Shown piece after piece: positions 1-8,605 of a stretch of DNA of 62,529 bases. The position numbers and the translations under genes are program-made. Under the pieces are notes generated by a model. That model was not told the origin of the DNA, did not search any database, and worked only from the letters and a program-made list of their open reading frames with translations. Positions within the stretch are counted from its first letter, which is position 1. Each line of letters begins with the position of its first letter. This DNA comes from Bacillota bacterium (GTDB lineage: Bacteria; Bacillota; Clostridia; Christensenellales; CAG-138). Where the stretch lies: positions 1 to 62,529 of the forward strand of contig JAEWYO010000028.1 in the NCBI GenBank assembly GCA_023395595.1. Direction: 5' to 3'.

Positions 1-435
1 GTGTTCATGCGCGGCAAAAAGGTCTGCGGCATCCTCACGGAAGGCTCGTTCGCCATGGAAAGCGGACAGTTTGAATATGCAATCCTCGGCACGGGCATCA
101 ACGTGTTCTCGCCGGAGGGCGGTTTCCCGCAGGAGATTCGCGAAATCGCGGGCAGTGTGCTGCTCTCTCCCGCAGCGGACGCGAAAAACCGAATGATCGC
201 AGAATACCTCAATCGCTTTCTGCCGCTCTACCGCACGTTGGGTTCCGCCGAAACCAATGCGGACTATCGCAGGCGCAGCTTTGTGCTCGGCAAGATGGTC
301 AATGTGCTTGCTGCGGATCAGTCCACCCCCGCCCGCGCAATCGATGTGGATGACCATTGCCGCTTGATTGTGGAATATGCAGACGGCAGCCGCGCTGCGC
401 TCTCTTCCGGCGAAATCAGCGTGCGGGTGATTTAG
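1..435 (+). CDS. birA: Biotin--[acetyl-CoA-carboxylase] ligase, C-terminal part (5' end cut by window)
   Basis: Joins biotin to the biotin carrier protein of acetyl-CoA carboxylase through biotinyl-AMP, in the cytoplasm. The visible 144 residues open in the catalytic core with KVCGILTE, the conserved lysine region of the BirA/LplA fold, followed by a typical ILGTGINV segment. They end in a small C-terminal beta domain with GEISVRVI. The N-terminal half is outside the window, so it cannot be seen whether a DNA-binding repressor domain is present. It lies 64 bases upstream of bioY on the same strand, which suggests a biotin-related transcription unit. The first codon in the window is GTG, but this is almost certainly not the true start. 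Confidence 0.9.
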   Translation: MFMRGKKVCGILTEGSFAMESGQFEYAILGTGINVFSPEGGFPQEIREIAGSVLLSPAADAKNRMIAEYLNRFLPLYRTLGSAETNADYRRRSFVLGKMVNVLAADQSTPARAIDVDDHCRLIVEYADGSRAALSSGEISVRVI

Positions 436-499
436 TTTTTTTGCAGCTGTGCTGCTGGCATAAACGAAAAGAGAATGAACGTTAGGAGAACTGTTCCCC

Positions 500-1066
500 A
501 TGAACCCTGTTGCCAAATCCCGCACCTACAAGATGATCCTCGTGGCGCTGTTTGCGGCGCTGATCGCCGTCGGCGCGTTCATTCGCGTACCCGTTCCGCT
601 CGTACCGTTTACGATGCAAACCTTCTTTGTCGTACTCGCGGGCATGCTGCTCGGCAAAAAACTCGGTGCGGCCAGCGCGCTGGTCTATCTCGCGGTCGGG
701 CTCATTGGCATCCCCGTCTTCACCCAGGGCGGCGGCATCGGCTATGTGCTCAAGCCTTCGTTCGGATACCTGATCGGCTTCGTCGTCGGTGCGTTTGTTA
801 CGGGCGCAATCGTGCGCAAGGCGGAGAATCCATCTTTCTGGCGGCTGCTGGCCGCAGCGCTGATTGGACTGCTTGCGGTCTATGTGCTCGGTACGACGTA
901 TTTCTACTTCCTGAGCAATTATTATCTGGGCAAGCAGGTCTCCGTCTGGACGGCGGTGTTGTATTGCTTCCTCGTGTTCGTGCCCGGTGATTTGGCAAAG
1001 AGCCTCGTCGCCGCGCTGATCGCCAAGCGCATGATCCCCGTGCTCAAGAAGAACAGTCTGAATTGA
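500..1066 (+). CDS. bioY: BioY family biotin transporter, ECF S component
   Basis: Substrate-binding membrane subunit that captures biotin. In Firmicutes it normally works with shared ECF T and A subunits, none of which are in this window. The 188-residue protein has about six hydrophobic segments, with the family features FAALIAVGAFIRVPVPLVP near the N-terminus and the GLIGIPVFTQGGG loop near residue 72. Length fits BioY (about 180-200). An AGGAG-like site lies upstream of the ATG. It follows birA closely and is ended by a clear terminator. A BirA-type operator ahead of bioY was not recognised. Confidence 0.95.
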   Translation: MNPVAKSRTYKMILVALFAALIAVGAFIRVPVPLVPFTMQTFFVVLAGMLLGKKLGAASALVYLAVGLIGIPVFTQGGGIGYVLKPSFGYLIGFVVGAFVTGAIVRKAENPSFWRLLAAALIGLLAVYVLGTTYFYFLSNYYLGKQVSVWTAVLYCFLVFVPGDLAKSLVAALIAKRMIPVLKKNSLN

Positions 1067-1089
1067 TTTCGATCTCGTGATACAACAAA

Positions 1090-1121
1090 GTGCCGGAGCG
1101 TTTGTCCCGGCACTTTTTTTG
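1090..1121 (+). terminator. Intrinsic terminator after bioY
   Basis: GTGCCGG (1090-1096) pairs with CCGGCAC (1107-1113) and is followed by eight T residues. It sits 24 bases after the bioY stop. Confidence 0.9.
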
Positions 1122-1139
1122 TTCTCGTTACTTGGTCGC

Positions 1140-1826
1140 CTAATTGTGCTGCTTTAATAGCTTTCGCACCCGTTTCCAGTCGGGATAGTACACATCCATC
1201 CGCTTCCAGAATCGTTCTCCATGCCCCGCCTCGTGCAGATGGCATAGCTCGTGTGTAAGCACATAGCGCAGGCACTCCACCGGCTTCTCCGCGAGGCGCA
1301 GGTTGAGTGTAATCATCGCGGTACGAATGTTGCAGGTGCCCCAGCGCGTCTTCATGTCCCGCACCTTCAGCTCGCCCGCGCGCTTACCAACCGTCCGCTC
1401 GATGGAGGGCAGCATCGCTCCCGCTGCCTCATACAGCGCCGCGCGATACCACGTATCCACCATCCTTTTGCGCATTTGCTCGTCCGCATCCGGATGAATC
1501 GCAAGCTCCAACACATCCCCGCGCAGGTCGATGTGCGCGCGCCCGGTGCGCGGGAGCAGGCGAAGCGTAAGCGTCTTGCCAAAATAGGGAACCGCGTCTC
1601 CGTCCCCATAACCGCGCGGCAGGATCGCTGCCTGTTTCGCCTCCTGGCTGGCAATCCAGTCCGTCCGGCTGAGCACAAAGCGCGAAATCTCCGCGTCTGT
1701 TGTGCGCAGCGGCGCATTCACGCAGATTCCCTCCTGCGGCAGGACGCGCAGATAGAGGTTCTTGATTCGCTTGCGGGTCACGAGAACCTCGTGCGTGCCA
1801 ATCTGGTAACGGGTGGCTTTTGCCAT
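1140..1826 (-). CDS. YgjP-type (DUF45) zinc metallopeptidase-like protein
   Basis: A 228-residue cytoplasmic protein of the YgjP/DUF45 family, related to SprT and M48 metallopeptidases; substrates of the family are poorly known. The zinc motif HELCH is near residue 183, preceded by the family signature TRWGTCN and followed by HGERFWKRM, which supplies the usual distal features. I chose the ATG at 1826 (MAKATRYQ), which has AAGAGG six bases upstream. In-frame starts at 1862 and 1901 would add a basic extension but have no visible ribosome binding site. It follows an HTH-like gene on the same strand, with 91 bases between them. Confidence 0.88.
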   Translation of the reverse strand: MAKATRYQIGTHEVLVTRKRIKNLYLRVLPQEGICVNAPLRTTDAEISRFVLSRTDWIASQEAKQAAILPRGYGDGDAVPYFGKTLTLRLLPRTGRAHIDLRGDVLELAIHPDADEQMRKRMVDTWYRAALYEAAGAMLPSIERTVGKRAGELKVRDMKTRWGTCNIRTAMITLNLRLAEKPVECLRYVLTHELCHLHEAGHGERFWKRMDVYYPDWKRVRKLLKQHN

Positions 1827-1917
1827 GCTGTGCCTCTTGCTCCGTGCCGCTTTCTTCCGCATGTTCGCGCGTTTTTGCGGCGATTGCACTGATTTTATCA
1901 TTCGCATGGACGCCGCG

Positions 1918-2349
1918 TCAATCAAGCGGCGTCTCCTCCGGTGCTTCCGCTGCAATCTGCTCTTCCATCGCGCGGATGCCAAAGAGGCCGACAACCCCCG
2001 CTTCCATCGCGGCATACAGCACAACCTCCATGATATCCTCACGCCATTTGTAAAGCGTGGATTCCGAAACACTCATCTCCATACCGAGGCGAATCATTCG
2101 CGCGCGTGTGGGTTGGTTGCGCGGCAGAGGGGTTTCGAGGCCGAAGAGACGCGTCATGTACCGTTCCTTTGCGGGATGCTGCACGCGAAGATAGGCGCGC
2201 GCGGAATCGATCGCGTGAATCCATGTGAGCATGGCTCCGCCTTCCTGTCGAATTGCGCTGCCGCGATAAACGTGGGAGTTGTTGCGGCGGTAGTTGAGTA
2301 GTTGGCGTTTCGCCTCCGCGCGGAGCCGCTGTAACGAGATCGCTTTCAT
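1918..2349 (-). CDS. Unrecognised HTH-like protein
   Basis: A 143-residue soluble protein that I cannot assign firmly. The N-terminal third is basic. The middle contains MSVSESTLYKWREDIMEVV (about residues 92-110), which reads like a helix-turn-helix, resembling phage-type late transcription activators (ArpU/RinA-like) in layout only. The C-terminus is acidic. AGGAGG lies five bases before the ATG. Its promoter carries a LexA-like palindrome (2375-2388), so damage-inducible expression is possible. It probably forms a unit with the downstream YgjP-type gene. Confidence 0.7.
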   Translation of the reverse strand: MKAISLQRLRAEAKRQLLNYRRNNSHVYRGSAIRQEGGAMLTWIHAIDSARAYLRVQHPAKERYMTRLFGLETPLPRNQPTRARMIRLGMEMSVSESTLYKWREDIMEVVLYAAMEAGVVGLFGIRAMEEQIAAEAPEETPLD

Positions 2350-2374
2350 TCATTCCTCCTGTGTTCGCATGATA

Positions 2375-2397
2375 CGAACGTTTGTACGTATATTATA
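2375..2397 (-). promoter_or_regulatory. Minus-strand -10 box with LexA-like palindrome
   Basis: On the minus strand TATAAT is followed directly by an imperfect palindrome, CGTACAAACGTTCG. The Firmicute LexA (DinR) box is CGAACRNRYGTTYG. Read on the plus strand the site is CGAACGTTTGTACG, with two departures from that consensus. It lies about 25 bases ahead of the gene at 1918-2349. A good -35 box was not found. The upstream stretch 2398-2620 shows nothing else I can assign. Confidence 0.45.
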
Positions 2398-2624
2398 CGA
2401 CAAACACCACCGGTTTGTGGAGAGCTATCGTGTATAATTCCTACTTTTTTTCCATCCATCTCTCGGAATCTTCGTTTATTTTGTCGTTTTTTGTCGTGTA
2501 CAGGCTGCGCGATAACCGTTTCTGTGGCAAACTGGCCGAAATCGCAACATGGCGTATGTCAGCCATGCGACAAAATCGAGCAAAAATGTTGCAATCCGTT
2601 CACGCAATGCGGCTTTGCGCGGCG

Positions 2625-2653
2625 TTGCCTACCGCAGAAAGTCGTGCTATCAT
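2625..2653 (+). promoter_or_regulatory. Sigma-A-type promoter of the DUF2156 gene
   Basis: TTGCCT (2625-2630), a 17-base spacer, then TATCAT (2648-2653), 74 bases before the ATG at 2727. Four and five of six positions match the consensus boxes. Confidence 0.55.
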
Positions 2654-2726
2654 AATAAACATAGTTTGATTTGCCTATCGCCTCGGCAAATAATGCCAAG
2701 GCTACGCGATATGATACAGGGGTTTT

Positions 2727-3623
2727 ATGTTAGAGTTTTCAAAAATAACGATTCAAAACGCGCGGGATCTCAAGCCGTATTTGGACGTTCAACCATTTCG
2801 CAGTTGCGACTATACGCTCGGCGCGGTGTTCCAGTGGCGCGCCTATTTTCGTTCCGCCTTTACAATCGTCTCGGGTATGCTGGTCATGCTCGCGACCTAT
2901 CCCGGCGAGGGCACCTGCTTTGTCTACCCCGTTGGCAGCGGAGACCTCAACGCCGCGCTGGACGCAATTGAAGCCCACGCGAAGGAAACCGGCATGCCGC
3001 TTCGTTTTTGCGCCGTACCAAAAGAAGCGCTGGAGCAGCTCTGCGCACGCTATGGTTCCCGTGCGGTGGTCTCCACCCATCGGGACTGGGCGGACTATGT
3101 CTACAACGCCTGTGATTTGATGGACTTTCCCGGAAAGAAGTATCATACTCAGCGCAACCACCTCAACCGCTTTTGCAAGGACAACCCATCCGCTGTGTTT
3201 GTGCCGGTAACGGAGGAAACCCTGCCCGCCGCACTCGCGTTTTTGGACGAGTATGAACAGCACGCGCCGCTCGACAAGGTGATTGAAGCCGAGGAGATGA
3301 AGCGCGCTAAGGAGCTGCTTGCGGACTCGCTCGTGCTGGGTCAGAAGGCGGGCTATATCGACGTTGCGGGCACCATCGTTGCGCTCTCGGTCGGCGAAGT
3401 CGTCGGCGACACGCTGCATTGCCACGTGGAAAAGGCGCGCGTGGACTACGCGGGCTCCTATCAGGCAATCGTTTCCTGGTTTGCCAAATATGCGGTGGAG
3501 AAGGACACGCTCTATATCAACCGTGAGGATGACTCCGGCGAGGAGAACCTGCGCTATTCCAAGCTGGCATACCGCCCGATCTGCATGATCGACAAATATT
3601 GGGTCACCATTGCAGAATCGTAA
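2727..3623 (+). CDS. DUF2156 domain protein (PG lysyltransferase C-terminal-like)
   Basis: A 298-residue cytoplasmic protein of the DUF2156 family, which has a double GNAT-like fold as in the soluble domain of phosphatidylglycerol lysyltransferase (MprF). The membrane half of MprF is absent. Family hallmarks are the KKYHTQRNHLNRF segment near residue 137 and the late VEKARVDYAGSYQAI and NREDDSGEENLRYSKLAYRP segments near residues 235 and 265. Stand-alone DUF2156 proteins are common in gut Clostridia and their acceptor is unknown, so aminoacyl transfer is an inference. An AGGGG site precedes the ATG. Confidence 0.85.
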   Translation: MLEFSKITIQNARDLKPYLDVQPFRSCDYTLGAVFQWRAYFRSAFTIVSGMLVMLATYPGEGTCFVYPVGSGDLNAALDAIEAHAKETGMPLRFCAVPKEALEQLCARYGSRAVVSTHRDWADYVYNACDLMDFPGKKYHTQRNHLNRFCKDNPSAVFVPVTEETLPAALAFLDEYEQHAPLDKVIEAEEMKRAKELLADSLVLGQKAGYIDVAGTIVALSVGEVVGDTLHCHVEKARVDYAGSYQAIVSWFAKYAVEKDTLYINREDDSGEENLRYSKLAYRPICMIDKYWVTIAES

Positions 3624-3705
3624 TCCATCGTACAGCACGCACAATGCGGGGTTTATCTCACCTCGCGCGCACACAGAATAAAACCAATCTGGGGGGAATG
3701 GGACT

Positions 3706-4536
3706 ATGAAACGTGCAAGAGATTACCGCGAATCCGGCTGGAACATCCTGCGCGGACGGTATTGGTGGGCAGTGCTTGCCGGACTGATCGCCACGGTGTT
3801 AGGCGGCTTTAGCGGCAGAGTGTCGTATCGATACAACTACAACTACGAGTCTGGCGATGTGAGCCATTTCGTGCAAAACATAACAGACGGGCGCATCGAC
3901 GCCGAGCAGCTGCGCGCCATCCTGCATCCACTTTCGGGTGTCTTGGCTTCCATTGCGGGGTTGGTTTTCGTTTATGCAATCGCGATGTTCGTCGTCGGCA
4001 GTGCGGTGGAGCTCGGCTATAACCGTTTTAACCTTGCGCTCTATGAGAACAGCGGCGCGCCAAAGATCGAAACGCTTTTTTCGCGCTTCTCCTATTTTGG
4101 CAACGCAATTTCACTGCGCATCCTGATGTTCGTCAAAACGTTGCTCTGGACACTGCTGTTCGTCATTCCGGGTATCGTTGCAGCCTATCGCTACTCGATG
4201 GCCCCCTACATCATGGCAGAGCATCCGGATATGTCCTCGCTGGACGCGGTTGAGCAATCCAAGCAGATGATGTACGGCAACAAATGGCGGCTCTTCTGCT
4301 TGCAATTCAGCTTCATCGGCTGGGTTCTGCTTGCCGGACTCACCGGCGGAATCGGCAGTGTATTCCTCGTTCCTTACATCAAGGCCTCCTATACGGCGTT
4401 TTATCTCGATCTCACCGGTCGTCCGATTGGCGCGCCGTATTCCGCGCAGGGCACGACGGTTTCACCCGCATCCCCTGTCCCGCCTGCAACACCCGTACTC
4501 GGCGAAGGCGAAAGCACCACAAAAGAATTGATCTAA
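3706..4536 (+). CDS. DUF975 family integral membrane protein
   Basis: A 276-residue membrane protein of unknown function. It has a basic N-terminus (MKRARDYRESGWNIL), then a hydrophobic segment, an extracytoplasmic tyrosine-rich stretch and about five further membrane segments. The family motif AYRYSMAPYIMAEHPDMSS with the following SKQMMYGNKWRLFCL (around residues 163-200) is clear. The C-terminal tail is proline/threonine rich. GGGGGG upstream serves as ribosome binding site, and a terminator follows directly. Confidence 0.88.
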   Translation: MKRARDYRESGWNILRGRYWWAVLAGLIATVLGGFSGRVSYRYNYNYESGDVSHFVQNITDGRIDAEQLRAILHPLSGVLASIAGLVFVYAIAMFVVGSAVELGYNRFNLALYENSGAPKIETLFSRFSYFGNAISLRILMFVKTLLWTLLFVIPGIVAAYRYSMAPYIMAEHPDMSSLDAVEQSKQMMYGNKWRLFCLQFSFIGWVLLAGLTGGIGSVFLVPYIKASYTAFYLDLTGRPIGAPYSAQGTTVSPASPVPPATPVLGEGESTTKELI

Positions 4537-4556
4537 TCGTGTTTCGGTATACAGCA

Positions 4557-4590
4557 AGAGGCACTCGCATGAGTGCCTCTTTATTTGCTT
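4557..4590 (+). terminator. Intrinsic terminator after the DUF975 gene
   Basis: AGAGGCACTC (4557-4566) and GAGTGCCTCT (4571-4580) form a ten-base stem with a four-base loop, followed by a T-rich tract. It may also serve glgA from the other side. Confidence 0.85.
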
Positions 4591-4621
4591 TAGTTTGTTT
4601 GCTTAAACTTGATTGCTTTGA

Positions 4622-6127
4622 TTATTCTGCGCATTGTTCCGTTTTTGCTTCTGCCGTGTCTGCCGTTTTACCCGCCACAGTCGGTGCAGTCGCCGGAGGC
4701 AGCATCTTTTCATACAGCGCAAGATACGCCTTTGCCGGCTTTGCCCAGTCAAAGCGATCCGCCATGCCGCGCAACACCAGCCGCCGCCACATGTCCTTGT
4801 CCTCGTTCCAATACTGTACCGCGCGCTCGATGGTATTGAGCATCTCGTGTGCGTTATAATTGGCAAACGAGAAACCGTTGCCTTCGTCGGTGTACATGTT
4901 GTAGGGTTTGATCGTGTCCCGCAGCCCGCCTGTCTCACGCACGATGGGCACGCTGCCATAGCGCAGCGCGATCATCTGGCTTAAGCCGCAGGGTTCAAAC
5001 TGGGACGGCATCAAAAACAGATCGGAGCCAGCGTAGACGCGATGCGCCAACCCTTCGTCGAGCTCAATGCGTGCATGGACGCGCTTGGGATAGCGCCAGT
5101 TTGCCCAGTTGAGCAGGTCCACAAATCGGCGATCCCCCTTGCCGAGAAAGACGATCTGCACATCGCTGCGCATGATGTCGCCCAGCACGCGCTCGACCAG
5201 ATCCAGCCCCTTTTGCTGGGAGAGCCGCGCGATCATGCCAATCAGCGGCACATCCCGCTCTTCCAATCCGCATTCCCGCTGCAAATCCCGCTTGCAGACG
5301 CGCTTTTCCTCCAGCGTGTCCGCGTCGAAGTGATGTGTCAGGAAGCGGTCGTTTACAGGGTTGAAAATTGTATAATCAAGACCGTTGAGAATCCCGCTGA
5401 GTGTGTTCTCCCGCGCGCGCAGGAGACCGTCGAGGTTCTCGCCAAAGAACGGGGTCTTGATCTCTTCGGCATAGGTGGGGCTCACGGTGCAGAGTCGGTC
5501 GGCGAACACAAGCCCGCCCTTCATACAGCTGATGCAGCCGAAGAACTCCAGATATTCATAGGTAAAGTAGCGATCTTCGAGCCCCAACCTGCCCGCGATC
5601 TCGCGCCAGGAGAAGACGCCCTGATACTTGAGATTGTGTATGGAGAACACGGTTTTGATGCGCGCATACTCCGCCTGTGCGGTATATTGCGTCTTGAGCA
5701 GCGCCGCGATCAACCCCGTTTGCCAGTCGTTGAGGTGCAGCACATCCGGCACAAATCCGATATGCGGCAGCGCTTCCAATACCGCGCGGCAGAAAAACGC
5801 GAAGCGCAGCCCTTCGGTAGTGCCGTCGCCATAGATTTCCGTCACGCCAAAGTGCGACTCGTTGTCCACAAAATAGTAGGTCACACCATTGTCCTGCACG
5901 CGTTTGATGCCGCAATAGAGCGTTTCCCAGCCAAAGAGCACGTCAAAGGAGCAAACCTGTTCCATGCGCTCTTTCCAGTAAGAATCAATCATGCGGTAGT
6001 TCGGCAGTATCACGCGCACATCGTGCCCCTCGTTGGCAAGCGCGATCGGTAGTGCGCCCGCAACATCTGCGAGCCCTCCGGTTTTGACAAACGGTACGCA
6101 CTCACTTGCGCAGAACAGCACTTTCAT
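4622..6127 (-). CDS. glgA: Glycogen synthase (ADP-glucose type)
   Basis: Transfers glucose from ADP-glucose to the growing alpha-1,4-glucan chain (GT5 family, cytoplasm). The N-terminus has the substrate motif KTGGLADVAGALP at about residues 15-27. The C-terminal half has the GT-B donor site region with FEPCGLSQMIALRYGSVPIVRETGGL near residue 385. Length 501 is slightly long because of an acidic, alanine-rich C-terminal tail. The start is the ATG at 6127 (MKVLFCASE); a nine-codon upstream extension is not family-like. It is the last gene of the glgBCDA operon, separated from glgD by 134 bases. Confidence 0.95.
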   Translation of the reverse strand: MKVLFCASECVPFVKTGGLADVAGALPIALANEGHDVRVILPNYRMIDSYWKERMEQVCSFDVLFGWETLYCGIKRVQDNGVTYYFVDNESHFGVTEIYGDGTTEGLRFAFFCRAVLEALPHIGFVPDVLHLNDWQTGLIAALLKTQYTAQAEYARIKTVFSIHNLKYQGVFSWREIAGRLGLEDRYFTYEYLEFFGCISCMKGGLVFADRLCTVSPTYAEEIKTPFFGENLDGLLRARENTLSGILNGLDYTIFNPVNDRFLTHHFDADTLEEKRVCKRDLQRECGLEERDVPLIGMIARLSQQKGLDLVERVLGDIMRSDVQIVFLGKGDRRFVDLLNWANWRYPKRVHARIELDEGLAHRVYAGSDLFLMPSQFEPCGLSQMIALRYGSVPIVRETGGLRDTIKPYNMYTDEGNGFSFANYNAHEMLNTIERAVQYWNEDKDMWRRLVLRGMADRFDWAKPAKAYLALYEKMLPPATAPTVAGKTADTAEAKTEQCAE

Positions 6128-6261
6128 GTGGTAAGCCCTCCCGTAAAAAAGCATTTCTCGCGGCGCTGCCCGCGGTCAAAAGCATGCGCAAAATCAGGCG
6201 AGCCATGCACGCCGTATTTCTTCGTTTCATGTGGGAATTCCCGCGCAGGGCGAACCTGAAC

Positions 6262-7386
6262 TTATATCGTGGTGCCTTTTTTGAGGATGATCGGGAATCC
6301 GTCGTAACCGGTGAGCGTGCGCCCTTCCCGAACTACAACGCCTTTGTCAAGGATGACGTGATCCATCATGCAGTTTTCGCCGATGCTGACTCCCTGCATG
6401 AGAATACTGTTTTTGACCACCGCGCCTTTTTTCACGCTGACACCGCGGAACACGATGCTGTTCTCCACCGTGCCGTCAATCTGGCAGCCGTCCGCCAGCA
6501 TGGAGTTGCGAACCACGGCGTTCTCGCCGTATTTTGCGCTGACCTCGTCCTTAACCTTTGTATAGATCGGATGGTTGGGGTTGAACAGATCGTTTCGCAC
6601 CTCCGGCTGAAGCAGCGCCAAGTTGTGCTGGAAGAAATCGTTGACCGAGTCCAGCCGCGCCACATAACCATCGTAACGATAGCCCATGATCTTGAGTGTC
6701 TGGCACTTTTTGAGCAGGATATCGCGCGTGAGGTCGTAGTCTCCGTGAGAGTATGCTTCCTCAACCAGATACTCCAGCAGCAGCTTGTCCATGATCATCA
6801 CGTCGCAGCTGCGCTTAGACGAGCGCGGCGAGAACGGGTTGAGCTCCATCTCTGTGATTCGCTCATTTTCGTCCATCAGGAACCGCAAATCGAGGTTCTG
6901 CTCCTCGCTCGGCGCCATCTCGCACTCGTTGTAGAGCATCGTGATGTTCGCGCGTGTTTCAATATGCCGTGCGATCATGTCGTTGAACGTCATGTTAAAA
7001 ATCGTGTGACTGCCGGAAAAGATCACGTATTGCTGCGGGTTTCTGCGCACATAGCCAAGGCAGGAGCGGATGGCGTCCACGCTGCCGCGATAGAGCCCCG
7101 TGTTCTCCTTGGTCATAAACGGCGGCAGCATAAAGAGGCCTTCGCGCTTTCTGTGGAGGTCCCATTCCTTGCCCGCGCCGAGGTGATCCATCAGCGAGTG
7201 ATAGTTCTTCTGTGTGATCAGGCCGACGCTGGTCGCCCCCGTGTTCACCAGATCGGATAAAATAAAGTCGATGCAACGGTATCTGCCGCCAAACGGCACC
7301 GCCGCGACCGAGCGCGAGAGCGCAAGATCCCGCAGAAACGGGTTCGTTTCGCCTGTGTAGATCAGTCCGAATGCGTTACTTGTCAT
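6262..7386 (-). CDS. glgD: Glucose-1-phosphate adenylyltransferase, GlgD subunit
   Basis: Regulatory partner of GlgC in the heteromeric ADP-glucose pyrophosphorylase of Firmicutes. In the nucleotidyltransferase domain the usual GGxGxRL loop is replaced (AFGLIYTGETNPFLRDLALSR), as expected for the non-catalytic GlgD type. The C-terminal left-handed beta helix shows hexapeptide-like repeats (GTVENSIVFRGVSVKKGAVVKNS). The 374-residue reading starts at the ATG at 7386, with GGAGGA eight bases upstream, and overlaps the end of glgC by 11 bases. That overlap suggests coupled translation. Confidence 0.93.
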   Translation of the reverse strand: MTSNAFGLIYTGETNPFLRDLALSRSVAAVPFGGRYRCIDFILSDLVNTGATSVGLITQKNYHSLMDHLGAGKEWDLHRKREGLFMLPPFMTKENTGLYRGSVDAIRSCLGYVRRNPQQYVIFSGSHTIFNMTFNDMIARHIETRANITMLYNECEMAPSEEQNLDLRFLMDENERITEMELNPFSPRSSKRSCDVMIMDKLLLEYLVEEAYSHGDYDLTRDILLKKCQTLKIMGYRYDGYVARLDSVNDFFQHNLALLQPEVRNDLFNPNHPIYTKVKDEVSAKYGENAVVRNSMLADGCQIDGTVENSIVFRGVSVKKGAVVKNSILMQGVSIGENCMMDHVILDKGVVVREGRTLTGYDGFPIILKKGTTI

Positions 7387-8605
7387 AGCATCTTCCTCCG
7401 CATGCGTCTTCTGTGGCAACCGTGCCCTGCGGCAAATACGCCTCGGGTTGAATGCTGATGTCGTTGCCGACCAGTGTAATCGTACCGGTCAGCGAATTAT
7501 CCACCTGATCGCCCAGGCGTAATTCTCCGCCGATGATCGAATTTTCGCCGATCACGGAGTTTTCGCCGACGATCGCCTGATAGACCTTTGCCCCGCGGCG
7601 AATCACCGCACCGGGGAAGATCACGGAATCATATACCTCCGCGTCCGCCTCGACGGACACATTGGAGAAGAGCACGCTATGGTGCACCTTGCCCTCCACG
7701 CGGCAGCCTTCGGTCACGAGGCTCTGTGTAACCGAAGCATGCGCGCCGACGTAGTGCGGTGGCATGATTGGGTTACGGCTGTAGATTCTCCATTGCGGAT
7801 CGTTGAGCACGAGCTTGGGCGGGGTGGCGATGATGTCCATGTTCGCTTCCCAGAGGCTTTGGATGGTTCCAACGTCTTTCCAATAGCCTTTGAAAGGATA
7901 GGCGTAAACGGGCTGCCCGCCGTTGATGATCGCCGGGATGATGTCGTTACCAAAATCGTTTGTGGAATCCGGGTTTTCGTCATCCAAACGCATGCAGTCT
8001 TTCAGCGCGCGCCAATTGAAGATGTAGATGCCCATCGACGCTTTATTGGACTTCGGTTGTTTTGGCTTTTCTTCAAAGGAGATGACTCGATCGGCATCGT
8101 CCGTATTCATGATGCCGAAACGGTGCGCTTCCTCCATCGGAACCGGAAGAACCGCAATGGTCGCGACCGCATTTTTCTCGATATGAAAGCGCAGCATCGC
8201 GCCATAGTCCATCTTGTAGATATGATCGCCGGAGAGGATTAAGACATAGTCGGGATTGTATTGATCCACAAACTCGCGGTTTTGATAAATCGCGTTTGCC
8301 GTGCCGGTGTACCATCTGCCGTCCACACCCGTCACGTAGGGCGGGAGGACGAACACGCCGCCATTCATGCGGTCGAGATCCCAGTGTTGACCGGTGCCGA
8401 TGTAGCTATTCAGCGCAAGCGGGCGATATTGCGTCAGCACGCCGACGGTGTCGATATCCGAGTTGACACAGTTGCTCAGCGGAAAATCGATGATGCGGTA
8501 TTTTCCGCCGAAAGGCACCGCGGGCTTTGCCATGCTGGATGTGAGTACCCCGAGGCGGCTTCCCTGCCCTCCCGCGAGAAGCATTGCCACAATCCGTTTC
8601 TTCAT
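7376..8605 (-). CDS. glgC: Glucose-1-phosphate adenylyltransferase, catalytic subunit
   Basis: Makes ADP-glucose from ATP and glucose-1-phosphate, the committed step of glycogen synthesis. The nucleotide loop AMLLAGGQGSRLG is at residues 7-19. The PAVPFGGKYRIIDFPLSN segment and the late FEEKP motif (near residue 160) mark the glucose-1-phosphate site. The C-terminal beta helix carries repeats of the VIGENSIIGG type. Length 409 is usual. AGGAGG lies upstream of the ATG, which overlaps the glgB stop by four bases. Confidence 0.96.
   Translation of the reverse strand: MKKRIVAMLLAGGQGSRLGVLTSSMAKPAVPFGGKYRIIDFPLSNCVNSDIDTVGVLTQYRPLALNSYIGTGQHWDLDRMNGGVFVLPPYVTGVDGRWYTGTANAIYQNREFVDQYNPDYVLILSGDHIYKMDYGAMLRFHIEKNAVATIAVLPVPMEEAHRFGIMNTDDADRVISFEEKPKQPKSNKASMGIYIFNWRALKDCMRLDDENPDSTNDFGNDIIPAIINGGQPVYAYPFKGYWKDVGTIQSLWEANMDIIATPPKLVLNDPQWRIYSRNPIMPPHYVGAHASVTQSLVTEGCRVEGKVHHSVLFSNVSVEADAEVYDSVIFPGAVIRRGAKVYQAIVGENSVIGENSIIGGELRLGDQVDNSLTGTITLVGNDISIQPEAYLPQGTVATEDACGGRCYDK

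Noticed and set aside
1..435. The GTG at position 1 as a true birA start
   Set aside because: The frame begins inside the conserved catalytic core, so the gene is cut by the window edge.
6106..7260. A 384-codon plus-strand frame opposite glgD
   Set aside because: No domain, and the antisense gene glgD is certain.
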